Shown piece by piece: positions 1-8,143 of a stretch of 10,233 nt of DNA; position 1 is the first letter of the stretch, and each line of letters begins with the position of its first letter. The stretch comes from Cryomorphaceae bacterium (GTDB taxonomy: Bacteria > Bacteroidota > Bacteroidia > Flavobacteriales > UBA7312): positions 1,475-11,707 of the forward strand of contig JABAYQ010000020.1 of the NCBI GenBank assembly GCA_018608925.1, given 5' to 3'. Made by a program: the position numbers and the translations under genes. The notes beneath the pieces were generated by a model, which was not told where the DNA came from, searched no databases, and saw nothing but the letters and a program-made list of their open reading frames with translations.

Positions 1-1305
1 GCGAGCCATATCTTTCAGATCGTTTATAGCTAGTCTTCTTTCTTTAGGACCTTCTGGTAGGTTAGCAATAGCATCTTGTACTTGATAGATAAAATAGAAT
101 ACTTCTGGCCCTTGGAAGATTGCTTCGTTTAAGTACATTCTGTTTACGTTAATTTTTTCGTTATCGTAAAATCCGTCTGCTAGCATAGTAAGTGCTTGGC
201 CATATTTTTCTGTTCTTTGTTCGTCGCTATTTACCCAAGTAGTAAACTGATCTTCAATGGCTTTTTTCTTTTCATAAACCTTCATAGACTTAAGTCCTTT
301 AGTTTGGCCAATAAAGTATTTCCAGTAGTTAGCAGTTTGAGCATATTTTGCAGCGTACTGAATACGTACTTTTTCTTTAGCATCCATATGCTTTTTCATA
401 ATGGATAACTTTCTATCTCTAATAGTTACGATAGTTGGGTTTTTTTGGTCGATAGCTTGCTTTACTCCGTAAGAAGAAAGGTATCTGTCTGTTGATCCTG
501 GGAAACCCATAATCATAGAAAAGTCACCATTTTCAACTCCTTCTAAAGAAATAGGGAAGTGGTGTCTTGGCTTCATCGGTACATTGTCTTCCGAAAATTC
601 GGCAGGTAATCCGTCAGCACCAGCGTATACTCTAAGTAGAGCAAAGTCACCAGTATGGCGAGGCCACATCCAGTTATCGGTGTCACCACCATATTTACCA
701 ATAGACGATGGAGGAGCTCCTACCAAACGAACATCGGTAAATGTTTCGTAAACCATTAGGTAAAAATCGTTTCCGCCAAAGAATCCTTTTACTCTAGCGT
801 TATAGTGTGTGTTTTCGGTTGCTTCTGCTACTATTTCAGCAAAAAGCTTACGTGTTACCATTGATCTTTGATCATCGGCAACTGTGTCAAGTGCAGCGTT
901 AACACGCTCACTAACATCTTCCATACGAACTAAGAAAGAAGCAGTTAATCCCTCATTAGGAATTTCTTCGCTTTTATCCATAGCCCAAAAACCATCTGAT
1001 AAGTAATCGTCATTAACCGAACTGTGTGTCTGAATTACATCGTAAGCACAGTGGTGGTTAGTTAGCATTAACCCTTGGTCAGAAATCATTTCGGCAGTAC
1101 AGAAACCACCTAAAGAAACCACCGCATCTTTTAAAGAAGAGTTGTTGATATCGTATAGGTCAGCAGCGCTTAGCTGAAGACCTAAAGCCTGCATATCTGC
1201 TTCATTATCTTGTAATAATAAAGGCAGCCACATTCCTTCGTCTGCTTTCACAGAGAAGAATCCTAGAACCATCGCTAAGAAGATGGTAGTAAATTTATTA
1301 ATCAT
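1..1305 (-). CDS. S46 family dipeptidyl-peptidase (DPP7/DPP11-like), C-terminus beyond window
   Basis: Secreted serine exopeptidase that would release dipeptides from the N-termini of oligopeptides in the periplasm, feeding amino-acid catabolism. The frame is open from the ATG at 1305 to the left edge, giving 435 codons with no stop; S46 enzymes are usually about 700 residues, so roughly 60% is present. Residues 1-21 form a signal peptide (short basic start, hydrophobic core, probable cleavage after Ala21 in SVKA), followed by the typical mature start DEGMWLP. The chymotrypsin-like catalytic His is His85 in LTNHHC. The catalytic Asp lies in the conserved stretch at 206-221 (GGDTDNWMWPRHTGDF), probably Asp220. 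The catalytic Ser and the residue that sets DPP7 versus DPP11 specificity lie in the missing C-terminal part, so the subtype cannot be called. It starts 47 nt after the DUF3050 stop codon on the same strand, but its role is unrelated to Fe-S assembly and it may have its own promoter. Confidence 0.93.
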   Translation of the reverse strand, partial: MINKFTTIFLAMVLGFFSVKADEGMWLPLLLQDNEADMQALGLQLSAADLYDINNSSLKDAVVSLGGFCTAEMISDQGLMLTNHHCAYDVIQTHSSVNDDYLSDGFWAMDKSEEIPNEGLTASFLVRMEDVSERVNAALDTVADDQRSMVTRKLFAEIVAEATENTHYNARVKGFFGGNDFYLMVYETFTDVRLVGAPPSSIGKYGGDTDNWMWPRHTGDFALLRVYAGADGLPAEFSEDNVPMKPRHHFPISLEGVENGDFSMIMGFPGSTDRYLSSYGVKQAIDQKNPTIVTIRDRKLSIMKKHMDAKEKVRIQYAAKYAQTANYWKYFIGQTKGLKSMKVYEKKKAIEDQFTTWVNSDEQRTEKYGQALTMLADGFYDNEKINVNRMYLNEAIFQGPEVFYFIYQVQDAIANLPEGPKERRLAINDLKDMAR

Positions 1306-1337
1306 TTCGAGTAGTTTTATTAAAAATTGAGTTGGTG

Positions 1338-1346
1338 CAAATTATA
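1338..1346 (-). promoter_or_regulatory. Weak candidate -7 promoter element for the S46 peptidase gene
   Basis: On the minus strand the short gap before the peptidase gene reads TATAATTTG. This resembles the Bacteroidota -7 element TAnnTTTG but has three bases rather than two between TA and TTTG. It lies about 33 nt upstream of the ATG, a reasonable leader length. No clear -33 TTG is visible at the expected distance, which would fall inside the end of the DUF3050 gene. The alternative is read-through from the SUF operon, since no terminator hairpin is apparent here. Confidence 0.3.
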
Positions 1347-1352
1347 AAAAAA

Positions 1353-2153
1353 TCATTGAATGGCAGCTTCCATTTGTCGATTTTTAATCGACTGCTCTAT
1401 ACCATCCCACAGGGCAATTCTTGCTCTTAAAGAATCGATTGCTATAAGCTTCACTTCTTGCCATTTCTGGTCGTCTTCTCCACAAAGCTCTTCCATCATT
1501 TCCATTGCCATAGGAGTATGGGTTTCTTCATCTAGCTCTATATGACGATCGAGGTAATATCGGAAAGCATCCAGCTTGTTGGGGAAGTTTTTATCGAGAT
1601 CGTTTACGATTGCTCTAAACATATCTGGAATAAGGTCTTCCCTTCCGAAAGTAAAAGCAGCACCTATTTCGTGCAGTTTTCCTCTATGGATAATTTCGAA
1701 AGTAGAGTTCACAAACGTAAGAGTATACTCTTGTAAATGCTCCACATTAAACTTTAATAATTCTTTATGAGAATAGCCTTTTAATAGTCTTTCTATCAGG
1801 CGCTGTACTTGAGTTGTATCTGCGCCGCACTGATCCATGGCCTGCAAATACATCTCATAATGGCTAGACGGATTTCCGTGAATATCGGTATCGCTTTCTT
1901 CTTCGAGTACGATTTCGTTTATCAGCCTTCGAGTTCTAGGGTTTCCAATTGGCATCCAAGGAGCGTTGGTGCTCGTTAAGCCGAATTGCAAGGCTTTTAA
2001 CAAAGCCATAAAATCCCAGACCGCAAACACATGTTGCTCCATTAAGACATTAAGGTCGTCTATGTGTTGTAATTGATGGTAAACCGGATGTTTTAAAAGT
2101 AGTTTTCTTAGAGGTGCTACCGCACTTTTAATTTCTTCTATTCTTGGGTTCAT
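1353..2153 (-). CDS. DUF3050 family protein, heme-oxygenase-like fold, function unknown
   Basis: A 266-residue soluble, mostly helical protein that I recognise as DUF3050 from segments such as LTSTNAPW (59-66), RLINEIVLEEESD (76-88), FGREDLIP (169-176) and the C-terminal ARIALWDGI (244-252). No function is established. The family looks related to the heme-oxygenase fold. His204, Asp208 and His212 are spaced H-x3-D-x3-H on one predicted helix, and with acidic residues 84-86, His98 and Glu172 they could bind a metal pair as in heme-oxygenase-like diiron oxidases. This ligand set is inferred, not shown. There is no signal peptide or membrane segment. The ATG overlaps the TGA of the DUF2480 gene (ATGA), so translation is probably coupled and the protein is made with the SUF operon. 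The stop is TGA. Confidence 0.85.
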   Translation of the reverse strand: MNPRIEEIKSAVAPLRKLLLKHPVYHQLQHIDDLNVLMEQHVFAVWDFMALLKALQFGLTSTNAPWMPIGNPRTRRLINEIVLEEESDTDIHGNPSSHYEMYLQAMDQCGADTTQVQRLIERLLKGYSHKELLKFNVEHLQEYTLTFVNSTFEIIHRGKLHEIGAAFTFGREDLIPDMFRAIVNDLDKNFPNKLDAFRYYLDRHIELDEETHTPMAMEMMEELCGEDDQKWQEVKLIAIDSLRARIALWDGIEQSIKNRQMEAAIQ

Positions 2154-2656
2154 TTACGTTTGAAAATTGGAACGGATGAGCAAGCTTCCCCATACATAAT
2201 GCTTTTTGCGATAGGCATTAGCTTATGGGTAATTGACCCAAAAGCATGTTCGCATACTGGTAAATTGCTGCACCCTTTGATTATCACTCTTTGGTTAAGG
2301 AACGGACTGAAGTCTATTTCATTAATAGCCTTCTCATATAAAATGGTTTCTAAGGTTTGTAAACTTCCTCTTACAATGGTAGTTGCATAAGAGCTTAGAC
2401 TAGAACTAATTAACATATATGCCCAGACTGGAATAATGGCGTCTGCGCTACAATCGATTGCTATGTGTTGGTTTTGGTAAGTAGTCCAGTCATGGTTTTT
2501 AACTGACTCTCGAAAATCTTTTTCTTTGAGAAACATCTCTTCAAAGAGCCAAGGTTTCATGTCGAATAATACCCTTTCTCCCCTAGGAAAATAATCTTCC
2601 AAATTAAGGGTAAGGAGTCCGCTACCTGCTACTTTGTTAATGATATCGTCGCTCAT
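2150..2656 (-). CDS. DUF2480 family protein, SUF-operon-linked, function unknown
   Basis: A 168-residue protein matching DUF2480, a family I know mainly from Bacteroidota and often found beside SUF genes. Recognisable parts are the N-terminal LEDYFPRGER (19-28), the central IDCSADAIIPVWAY (67-80) and the C-terminal half with KGCSNLPVCEHAFG (127-140) and GEACSSVPIFK (156-166). Cys69, Cys129, Cys135, His137 and Cys159 could be metal or cluster ligands or sulfur acceptors; this is inference from position and operon context. No signal peptide or transmembrane helix is seen. The ATG lies 1 nt after the TAA of the DUF59 gene, and its TGA overlaps the start of the DUF3050 gene. The context suggests an accessory role in Fe-S assembly or repair, but the reaction is unknown. 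Confidence 0.87.
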   Translation of the reverse strand: MSDDIINKVAGSGLLTLNLEDYFPRGERVLFDMKPWLFEEMFLKEKDFRESVKNHDWTTYQNQHIAIDCSADAIIPVWAYMLISSSLSSYATTIVRGSLQTLETILYEKAINEIDFSPFLNQRVIIKGCSNLPVCEHAFGSITHKLMPIAKSIMYGEACSSVPIFKRK

Positions 2657-2657
2657 A

Positions 2658-2981
2658 TTACATCATGCCTAATTCTAGCTTTGCTTCTTCGCTCATCATG
2701 TCTTTGTCCCATGCAGGCTCAAAGGTAATGTTTACTTTTACGTTGTTTACCTCTTGCAATACCTTAACTTTTTCTTCCACCTCAACCGGTAAAGTTTCGG
2801 CAACAGGGCAGTTAGGAGAAGTTAAAGTCATTTCGATTTCTACATCGCACTCTTCGCTTACCTGAATGTCGTAAATAAGTCCGAGTTCGTAAATGTTTAC
2901 AGGAATTTCAGGGTCATAAATACTACATATTTTTTCTACCACTAACTCTCCAATTTTTTGTAATTCTGCTTCTGTTTTCAT
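2658..2981 (-). CDS. sufT: DUF59/MIP18 family Fe-S maturation protein (SufT-like)
   Basis: A 107-residue single-domain MIP18 (DUF59) protein. Family members, including SufT and the eukaryotic Cia2/MIP18 proteins, help insert Fe-S clusters into client enzymes. Diagnostic motifs are the DPEIPVNIYELGLIY stretch at 23-37 and TSPNCPV at 54-60, in which Cys58 is the conserved, functionally important cysteine; EPAWDKDMM (88-96) is the usual C-terminal signature. The protein consists of this domain alone, without the N-terminal extension seen in some longer SufT proteins, so the symbol is by family and context. The ATG follows the sufE TAA by 2 nt and the stop is 1 nt before the DUF2480 ATG, placing it firmly in the operon. 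It is probably cytosolic. Confidence 0.9.
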   Translation of the reverse strand: MKTEAELQKIGELVVEKICSIYDPEIPVNIYELGLIYDIQVSEECDVEIEMTLTSPNCPVAETLPVEVEEKVKVLQEVNNVKVNITFEPAWDKDMMSEEAKLELGMM

Positions 2982-2983
2982 AA

Positions 2984-3409
2984 TTATTGGTTTTTTGCCA
3001 AAAAGGCGTATGCGTATATTTTCATTTGCTTGACCATGCTCAACAATCCGTTTGCTCTGGTTGGCGATAGCTGGTCTTTTAGTCCGATTTTATCGATAAA
3101 AGAAGTGTCAGCATCAACAATATCTTGTGGACTTTGATTAGAAAAAGTACGAACAAGAAGCCCAATAATTCCTTTAGTCATAATAGCATCGCTATCAGCT
3201 GTAAAAACTACTTTATCTTGTTCGAAATCTGCGTGTAGCCATACTCTAGACTGGCACCCATTAATAATATTTTCTGTTGTTTTATGCTTAGCATCAATTA
3301 AAGGTAATGACTTACCTAGGTCGATTAGATGCTCGTATTTTTCCATCCATTCATCGAACATGTCAAACTCTTCGACTATATCGTTTTGTATGTTTTTAAT
3401 AGTACTCAT
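2984..3409 (-). CDS. sufE: SufE sulfur-transfer protein
   Basis: Accepts the persulfide from the cysteine desulfurase SufS and passes the sulfur to SufB in the SufBCD scaffold, protecting the intermediate from oxidants. It has 141 residues, typical of the family (E. coli SufE is 138). The persulfide-accepting cysteine is Cys52 in IINGCQSRVW, equivalent to Cys51 of E. coli SufE. Further family hallmarks are the ADSDAIMTKGIIGLL stretch (71-85) and the C-terminal LSPTRANGLLSMV (114-126). Its ATG overlaps the sufS TAA by one base (TAATG), so translation of the desulfurase and its partner is probably coupled. With SufE present, no SufU-type zinc protein is expected, and none is seen. Confidence 0.96.
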   Translation of the reverse strand: MSTIKNIQNDIVEEFDMFDEWMEKYEHLIDLGKSLPLIDAKHKTTENIINGCQSRVWLHADFEQDKVVFTADSDAIMTKGIIGLLVRTFSNQSPQDIVDADTSFIDKIGLKDQLSPTRANGLLSMVKQMKIYAYAFLAKNQ

Positions 3410-4623
3410 TATTCTAGCATACTTTTAGCTTTCTTAACTCCTTCTACTAGTCTGTCAATTTCTTCTTTGGTGTTATAAACTGCAAAAGATGCTCTTATTG
3501 TTCCTGGTATTTCGAAGGCATCCATTACTGGTTGAGCGCAATGGTGTCCTGTTCGAACAGCAATGCCTAATTTATCCAGAATCATCCCGATATCGTAAGG
3601 GTGAATGTCGTTTACTAAAAAAGAAACAGCACCCGCTTTTTCTTTAGCTTGACCTATAAAACGCATACCTTCAATGGTTGCCAATTGTTGGTGGGCATAG
3701 TCTAATAATTCTTTCTCGTATTTTTGAATGTTGTCTATGCCAATTTCGTTAATCCAGTCAATGGCATATTTTAAAGCAACTCCGCCAGCAATGTTTGGTG
3801 TTCCTGCTTCAAATTTGTGTGGTAAATCGGCATAAGTTGTTTTTTCAAAACTAACAGTCGCGATCATTTCTCCACCACCTTGATATGGAGGTAATTCTCT
3901 TAATAATTCTTCTTTTCCGTATAAAGCACCGATCCCTGTTGGCCCGTATACTTTATGGCCAGAAATACAGTAGTAGTCTGCGTCTATTTCTTTAACGTCT
4001 ATAAAGCAGTGAGGCCCAGCTTGAGCGCCATCTATCAATACTTTGGCTCCAACTTGGTGAGCTAGAGTACACATTTCTTTAACCGGATTAATGGTTCCTA
4101 AGGCATTAGAAATGTGGTTGACGGCAACCATTTTAGTTTTAGAATTCAAAAGGTTTTTATAGGCATCCATATCTAGTACGCCATCTTTGTCCATCGGGAT
4201 AACTTTTAAGATTGCCCCACTGTTTTGGCAAGCCATTTGCCATGGTACAATGTTGGAATGGTGTTCCATTGCTGAAACCAAAACCTCTTCTCCTTTATTC
4301 AATAATTTGCTGTATCCGTTGGCAACCAAATTAATTGCTTCCGTATTTCCTTTGGTGAAAATAATTTCGTGAAGGTGTGTAGCATTAAAGTGTTTTCGAA
4401 CAGTTTCTCTAGAAGCCTCGTAAGCATCGGTTGCTTGCTGGCTTAAATAGTGAACTCCTCTATGGATATTACTGTTTTGAATCGAGTAGTAGTGACTGAT
4501 AGCATCAATTACTTGCTGAGGCTTGTGTGTGGTTGCTCCGTTGTCAAGATAGACTAGAGGATGGCCATGAACTTTTTGGTTAAGGGCTGGAAATTGAGCA
4601 CGTATTTTTTCAATAGATATCAT
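3409..4623 (-). CDS. sufS: SufS group II cysteine desulfurase
   Basis: PLP enzyme that converts L-cysteine to L-alanine and leaves a persulfide on its active-site cysteine, the sulfur source for cluster assembly. It has 404 residues, as expected (E. coli SufS is 406). The PLP-binding lysine is Lys224 in SGHKVYGPTG. Asp198 and Gln201 in DGAQAGPH contact the cofactor ring, and His121 in MEHHSNIVPW stacks on it. The catalytic cysteine is Cys362 in RTGHHCAQP. The short loop around it and the HHC motif mark a group II (SufS) enzyme that needs SufE, rather than an IscS type. The ATG directly abuts the sufD TAA with no spacer, and the stop overlaps sufE by one base. Confidence 0.97.
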   Translation of the reverse strand: MISIEKIRAQFPALNQKVHGHPLVYLDNGATTHKPQQVIDAISHYYSIQNSNIHRGVHYLSQQATDAYEASRETVRKHFNATHLHEIIFTKGNTEAINLVANGYSKLLNKGEEVLVSAMEHHSNIVPWQMACQNSGAILKVIPMDKDGVLDMDAYKNLLNSKTKMVAVNHISNALGTINPVKEMCTLAHQVGAKVLIDGAQAGPHCFIDVKEIDADYYCISGHKVYGPTGIGALYGKEELLRELPPYQGGGEMIATVSFEKTTYADLPHKFEAGTPNIAGGVALKYAIDWINEIGIDNIQKYEKELLDYAHQQLATIEGMRFIGQAKEKAGAVSFLVNDIHPYDIGMILDKLGIAVRTGHHCAQPVMDAFEIPGTIRASFAVYNTKEEIDRLVEGVKKAKSMLE

Positions 4624-5919
4624 TTACAATTCTATAGCTAGTTCTACTCCTATTTTTTCTGCAATTATTAGATTTAACTTCTTTTTTAATTCTTCAATTT
4701 TAATGTTGTTCAACACATCGTTTGCGAAGGCATACATTAGCATTGCTTGGGCTTCCTTTTTAGGAATCCCTCTTGCTCTAAGATAAAATAAAGCTTCATC
4801 GTCTAGCTGTCCGATAGTACAACCGTGGCTACATGCTACATCATCTGCATATATTTCGAGCTGAGGTTTAGTATCTATGGATGCGTCATCCGTCAACAAC
4901 AAATTGTTGTTTGACTGAAATGCATTTGTCTTTTGAGCATCGGGATGAACCATTACTTTACCGTTAAATACGCCTTTTGCATTGTGGTCGTAAATACCTT
5001 TATAAAGTTCGTTGCTTAAACAGTTAGGAACAAGGTGATCTACCAAAGTGTGGTGATCGACTAGTTGGTCTTTTCCGATAAGAGTAATCCCTCTCATGTT
5101 GCTTTCGCTGTGCTCGCCCAACATAGAAAAAGTAAGATTGTTTCTTACCATTTTACCTCCAAAGCTAAACGTATCAACCGTACAGTTGCAGTTATTAGCT
5201 TGATTTACCCATGTATTATCTACAATCGAGCATTTGAAGTTATCGTTTTGAATCTTGTAGAAATCTACAATTGCGTTTTGCTTTACTACAATTTCAGTAA
5301 CGGCATTGGTAAAGACTTCGCTATCACTAAAGTTTTGATGCCTTTCGGTAATTTGTACTTGAGCGTTTTCTTCTACAACTACTAAAGACCTTGTTTGTGT
5401 AAACAAAGCATTGTCGTTTTTGGTGGCATATACAATTTGTAGTGGCTTGTCTAAAACCACACTTTTAGGCAGGTAAACGAATGCTCCTTCTTGAGCTAGT
5501 CCGTTGTTTGCGCTAACAAAAGCATCGCCTTTTTTGGGAAGGCAAGAGCCCCAGTACTTTTCAATAATTTTTTGCTGCTCTTCATTAGCGTTTTTAATAG
5601 TGCTAATGTGTGCTTTTTGGCAAGAAATAGACGATAAGTTAGGCTGGAATACTCCGTTTAAGAAAACCATTAAATAGGTATCCGTATCCTTTAAAATATA
5701 TTCGTTAATCTCCTCTAAAGTTATAGATGAGATAGACGCTTGTAATTCGAATTCTTTCTTTAATAGAGGCTGAAGATTAGTGTATTTCCATTCTTCATTT
5801 CGAATTGTTGGAAATCCATCTTGCTTTAATCTTTCCATACTTTCTTTTCTCCTTTGTTGGAAAGAAAGCTGATCTAAAGATTGATCGAATGCTGATATTA
5901 GTTTTTCTTTTAAATGCAC
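4624..5919 (-). CDS. sufD: SufD subunit of the SufBC2D Fe-S scaffold (GTG start)
   Basis: SufD pairs with SufB and binds one SufC ATPase, forming the SufBC2D scaffold on which nascent clusters are built; it is also linked to iron acquisition. The 431-residue protein has the variable helical N-terminus with RNEEWKYTN (40-48), a central beta-helix, and the C-terminal SufBD core. Cys363 and His365 in the CSHGCTIGQLDDEALFYLRARGI stretch (363-385) correspond to E. coli Cys358 and His360, which are implicated in cluster formation at the SufB-SufD interface. The start codon is GTG at 5917-5919; the resulting N-terminus LKEKLISAF matches the usual family start, and the next in-frame ATG (residue 28) would cut conserved sequence. 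The start overlaps the end of sufC by 10 bp, suggesting coupled translation. Confidence 0.95.
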   Translation of the reverse strand: MHLKEKLISAFDQSLDQLSFQQRRKESMERLKQDGFPTIRNEEWKYTNLQPLLKKEFELQASISSITLEEINEYILKDTDTYLMVFLNGVFQPNLSSISCQKAHISTIKNANEEQQKIIEKYWGSCLPKKGDAFVSANNGLAQEGAFVYLPKSVVLDKPLQIVYATKNDNALFTQTRSLVVVEENAQVQITERHQNFSDSEVFTNAVTEIVVKQNAIVDFYKIQNDNFKCSIVDNTWVNQANNCNCTVDTFSFGGKMVRNNLTFSMLGEHSESNMRGITLIGKDQLVDHHTLVDHLVPNCLSNELYKGIYDHNAKGVFNGKVMVHPDAQKTNAFQSNNNLLLTDDASIDTKPQLEIYADDVACSHGCTIGQLDDEALFYLRARGIPKKEAQAMLMYAFANDVLNNIKIEELKKKLNLIIAEKIGVELAIEL

Positions 5920-6671
5920 TGTTCTTCTACTTCTTTAATAATCCAGTCGTATCCTTTTGCCTCTAGCTCAAATGCTAATTCTTTTGTTCCAGATTTCACT
6001 ATTCTTCCATTGTAAAGAACGTGTACGAAATCAGGAACGATATAGTCTAACAATCGTTGGTAATGAGTAATAACAATTGTTGCGTTTTCTGGTGTTCTAA
6101 GTTTGTTGATTCCGTTGGCAACAATTTTTAAAGCATCAATATCTAAACCCGAATCTGTTTCATCTAAAATAGCCAGTTTTGGAGCAAGAGTTGCTAATTG
6201 AAAAATCTCATTTCTTTTCTTCTCTCCTCCAGAAAACCCTTGATTTAAAGAACGACTCAAAAAGCCTTTCTTAATATCTAGTAGTTCCATTTTTTCACGC
6301 ATCAATTTCAATAACTCACCAGCCGGCATTGGCTCTAAACCTTTTGCTTTTCTAGTTTCGTTTATAGAAGTTTTGATGAAGTTAGAAACAGAAACTCCAG
6401 GAATTTCTACAGGATATTGAAACGAAAGAAAGATGCCAAGATGAGCTCTTTCTTCTGGACTCAAATCCATTATACTTGTTCCATCAAACTCGATAGAACC
6501 ACCTTCTACTTCGTACTCTTCTTTACCAGCAATTACAGAGGATAGAGTGCTTTTTCCTGATCCGTTAGGACCCATAATAGCATGAATTTCTCCCTTGTTT
6601 ACTTGTAGGTCGATGCCTTTAAGAATGTTATTATCCTCTACACCAGCTTTTAATCCTTTTATCTTTAACAT
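5910..6671 (-). CDS. sufC: SufC ABC-type ATPase of the SufBC2D scaffold
   Basis: Cytosolic ABC ATPase whose ATP-driven dimerisation opens the SufB-SufD interface during cluster assembly. All ABC motifs are intact: Walker A GPNGSGKST (34-42) with Lys40, Q-loop Gln85 in SFQYPVEIPG, signature FSGGEKKR (146-153), Walker B LAILDE with catalytic Glu171, D-loop Asp173 region (SGLD), and switch His203. Key residue numbers coincide with those of E. coli SufC. I chose the ATG at 6671, which gives 253 residues beginning MLKIKGL, the usual family start. The frame can be extended to a TTG at 6689, but that would overlap the sufB stop and add six non-homologous residues (MDKKKI). With this choice the gene lies 10 nt after sufB; its end overlaps the sufD start by 10 bp. 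Confidence 0.96.
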   Translation of the reverse strand: MLKIKGLKAGVEDNNILKGIDLQVNKGEIHAIMGPNGSGKSTLSSVIAGKEEYEVEGGSIEFDGTSIMDLSPEERAHLGIFLSFQYPVEIPGVSVSNFIKTSINETRKAKGLEPMPAGELLKLMREKMELLDIKKGFLSRSLNQGFSGGEKKRNEIFQLATLAPKLAILDETDSGLDIDALKIVANGINKLRTPENATIVITHYQRLLDYIVPDFVHVLYNGRIVKSGTKELAFELEAKGYDWIIKEVEEQCI

Positions 6672-6681
6672 AATCTTTTTT

Positions 6682-8124
6682 TTATCCAACGCTTCCTTCT
6701 AGGGATATCGCTAATAGTTTTTGTGCTTCAACAGCAAATTCCATTGGTAATTGGTTCAATACATCTTTGCAATAGCCGTTTACAATTAAGGCGATTGCTT
6801 CTTCTGTTCCTATACCTCTTTGGTTACAATAAAATATTTGATCTTCTCCAATTTTTGAAGTTGTAGCCTCGTGCTCTACTTTAGCCGATTTATTTTTTAC
6901 TTCGATATATGGAAAGGTATGAGAGCCACATTTATCTCCCATTAGTAACGAATCACATTGAGAGAAGTTTCGAGCGTTTTCTGCGCTTTTCATGATTTTA
7001 ACCAAACCTCTGTAAGACCCTTCGCTTTTACCGGCACAAATACCTTTAGAAATGATGGTACTCTTAGAGTTTTTGCCAATATGGATCATTTTTGTTCCGG
7101 TATCGGCTTGTTGCAAATTGTTGGTTACTGCTACAGAATAAAACTCTCCAACAGAATCGTCTCCTTTCAAAATACAAGAAGGGTACTTCCAAGTAACTGC
7201 AGAACCTGTCTCAACTTGAGTCCAAGAAATCTTAGCTCTATCGTGGCAAATACCTCTTTTAGTAACAAAGTTGAAAACACCACCAATACCCTCTTCGTTT
7301 CCTGGATACCAGTTCTGAACCGTAGAGTATTTTATTTCGGCATCGTCTAGAGCAATAAGCTCTACAACTGCTGCGTGTAATTGATTTTCGTCTCTCATAG
7401 GAGCAGTACATCCTTCTAGGTAACTCACATAGCTTCCTTGGTCAGCAACCAATAAAGTACGCTCAAACTGACCCGTGCCAGCTTCGTTAATACGGAAGTA
7501 GGTAGAAAGCTCCATAGGGCATCTTACACCTTTAGGAATGTAGCAAAAAGACCCATCTGTAAACACCGCAGAATTAAGCGCTGAAAAGAAGTTGTCTCCT
7601 GTAGGAACCACCGATCCTAAATATTTTTTTACCAAATCGGGATATTCTATTACAGCATCGCTAATGGAGCAAAAAATAATTCCCAATTCTAAAAGCTTAT
7701 CTTTAAAGCTAGTAGCTACAGAAACGCTGTCCATTACAAAGTCGACAGCAACACCTGCTAGTCTTTTTTGCTCATTTAAAGAAATACCTAGTTTTTCAAA
7801 AGTCTTACGCATTTCTGGGTCAAGATCATCTAAACTTTCTAATTTTTTCTTTTGTTTAGGAGCAGCATAATATATAATATCCTGATAGTCAGGCTTTTTA
7901 TAGCTAACATTAGCCCAGTCAGGCTCGTCCATTTTTTTCCAAACCTCAAATGCTTTTAGTCTTCTTTCTAAAAGCCATTCTGGCTCATTTTTTTTAGCGG
8001 AGATTAATCTAACAACATCTTCGCTTAATCCTTTTGGGATTTTATCGCTTTCAATGTCAGTAGTAAAGCCGTATTTATATTCGGCACCTGTAACTTCCTT
8101 TAATATTTTATCTTCTTCTGTCAA
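6682..8124 (-). CDS. sufB: SufB core scaffold subunit (TTG start)
   Basis: Main scaffold subunit of SufBC2D, which receives sulfur from SufE and holds the nascent Fe-S cluster. It has 480 residues, against 495 in E. coli. A constant offset of 15 maps Cys390 (FSQCDSLL) to E. coli Cys405, and His418 and Glu419 (VEHEATTS) to His433 and Glu434, residues implicated in sulfur acceptance and cluster binding. The C-terminus, [19 protein letters not shown] (462-480), is nearly invariant in the family. The start is TTG at 8122-8124: an in-frame TAA lies only four codons upstream, no ATG or GTG falls between them, and the first in-frame ATG (residue 65) would remove conserved sequence such as YGFTTDIES and [10 protein letters not shown]. 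There is no cysteine before residue 152, so an N-terminal CxxCxxxC motif as in E. coli SufB is absent. The gene lies 19 nt after sufA. Confidence 0.96.
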   Translation of the reverse strand: MTEEDKILKEVTGAEYKYGFTTDIESDKIPKGLSEDVVRLISAKKNEPEWLLERRLKAFEVWKKMDEPDWANVSYKKPDYQDIIYYAAPKQKKKLESLDDLDPEMRKTFEKLGISLNEQKRLAGVAVDFVMDSVSVATSFKDKLLELGIIFCSISDAVIEYPDLVKKYLGSVVPTGDNFFSALNSAVFTDGSFCYIPKGVRCPMELSTYFRINEAGTGQFERTLLVADQGSYVSYLEGCTAPMRDENQLHAAVVELIALDDAEIKYSTVQNWYPGNEEGIGGVFNFVTKRGICHDRAKISWTQVETGSAVTWKYPSCILKGDDSVGEFYSVAVTNNLQQADTGTKMIHIGKNSKSTIISKGICAGKSEGSYRGLVKIMKSAENARNFSQCDSLLMGDKCGSHTFPYIEVKNKSAKVEHEATTSKIGEDQIFYCNQRGIGTEEAIALIVNGYCKDVLNQLPMEFAVEAQKLLAISLEGSVG

Positions 8125-8143
8125 ATCCTTAGGTTAAAAGTAG

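Noticed and set aside
196..408. Plus-strand open frames inside minus-strand genes (for example 196-408, 5065-5385, 6958-7350)
   Set aside because: They lie antisense to well-supported genes, have no recognisable protein features, and are shadows of the real coding strand.
6672..6689. N-terminal extension of sufC to a TTG at 6689
   Set aside because: It would overlap the sufB stop and add six residues not seen in SufC proteins; the ATG at 6671 gives the canonical start.
4624..8124. Possibility of a duplicated or non-canonical SUF scaffold (degenerate SufD or SufB)
   Set aside because: All key residues map to their E. coli counterparts (SufB Cys390, His418 and Glu419; SufD Cys363 and His365; SufC Lys40, Glu171 and His203), so this is a regular SufBC2D system.
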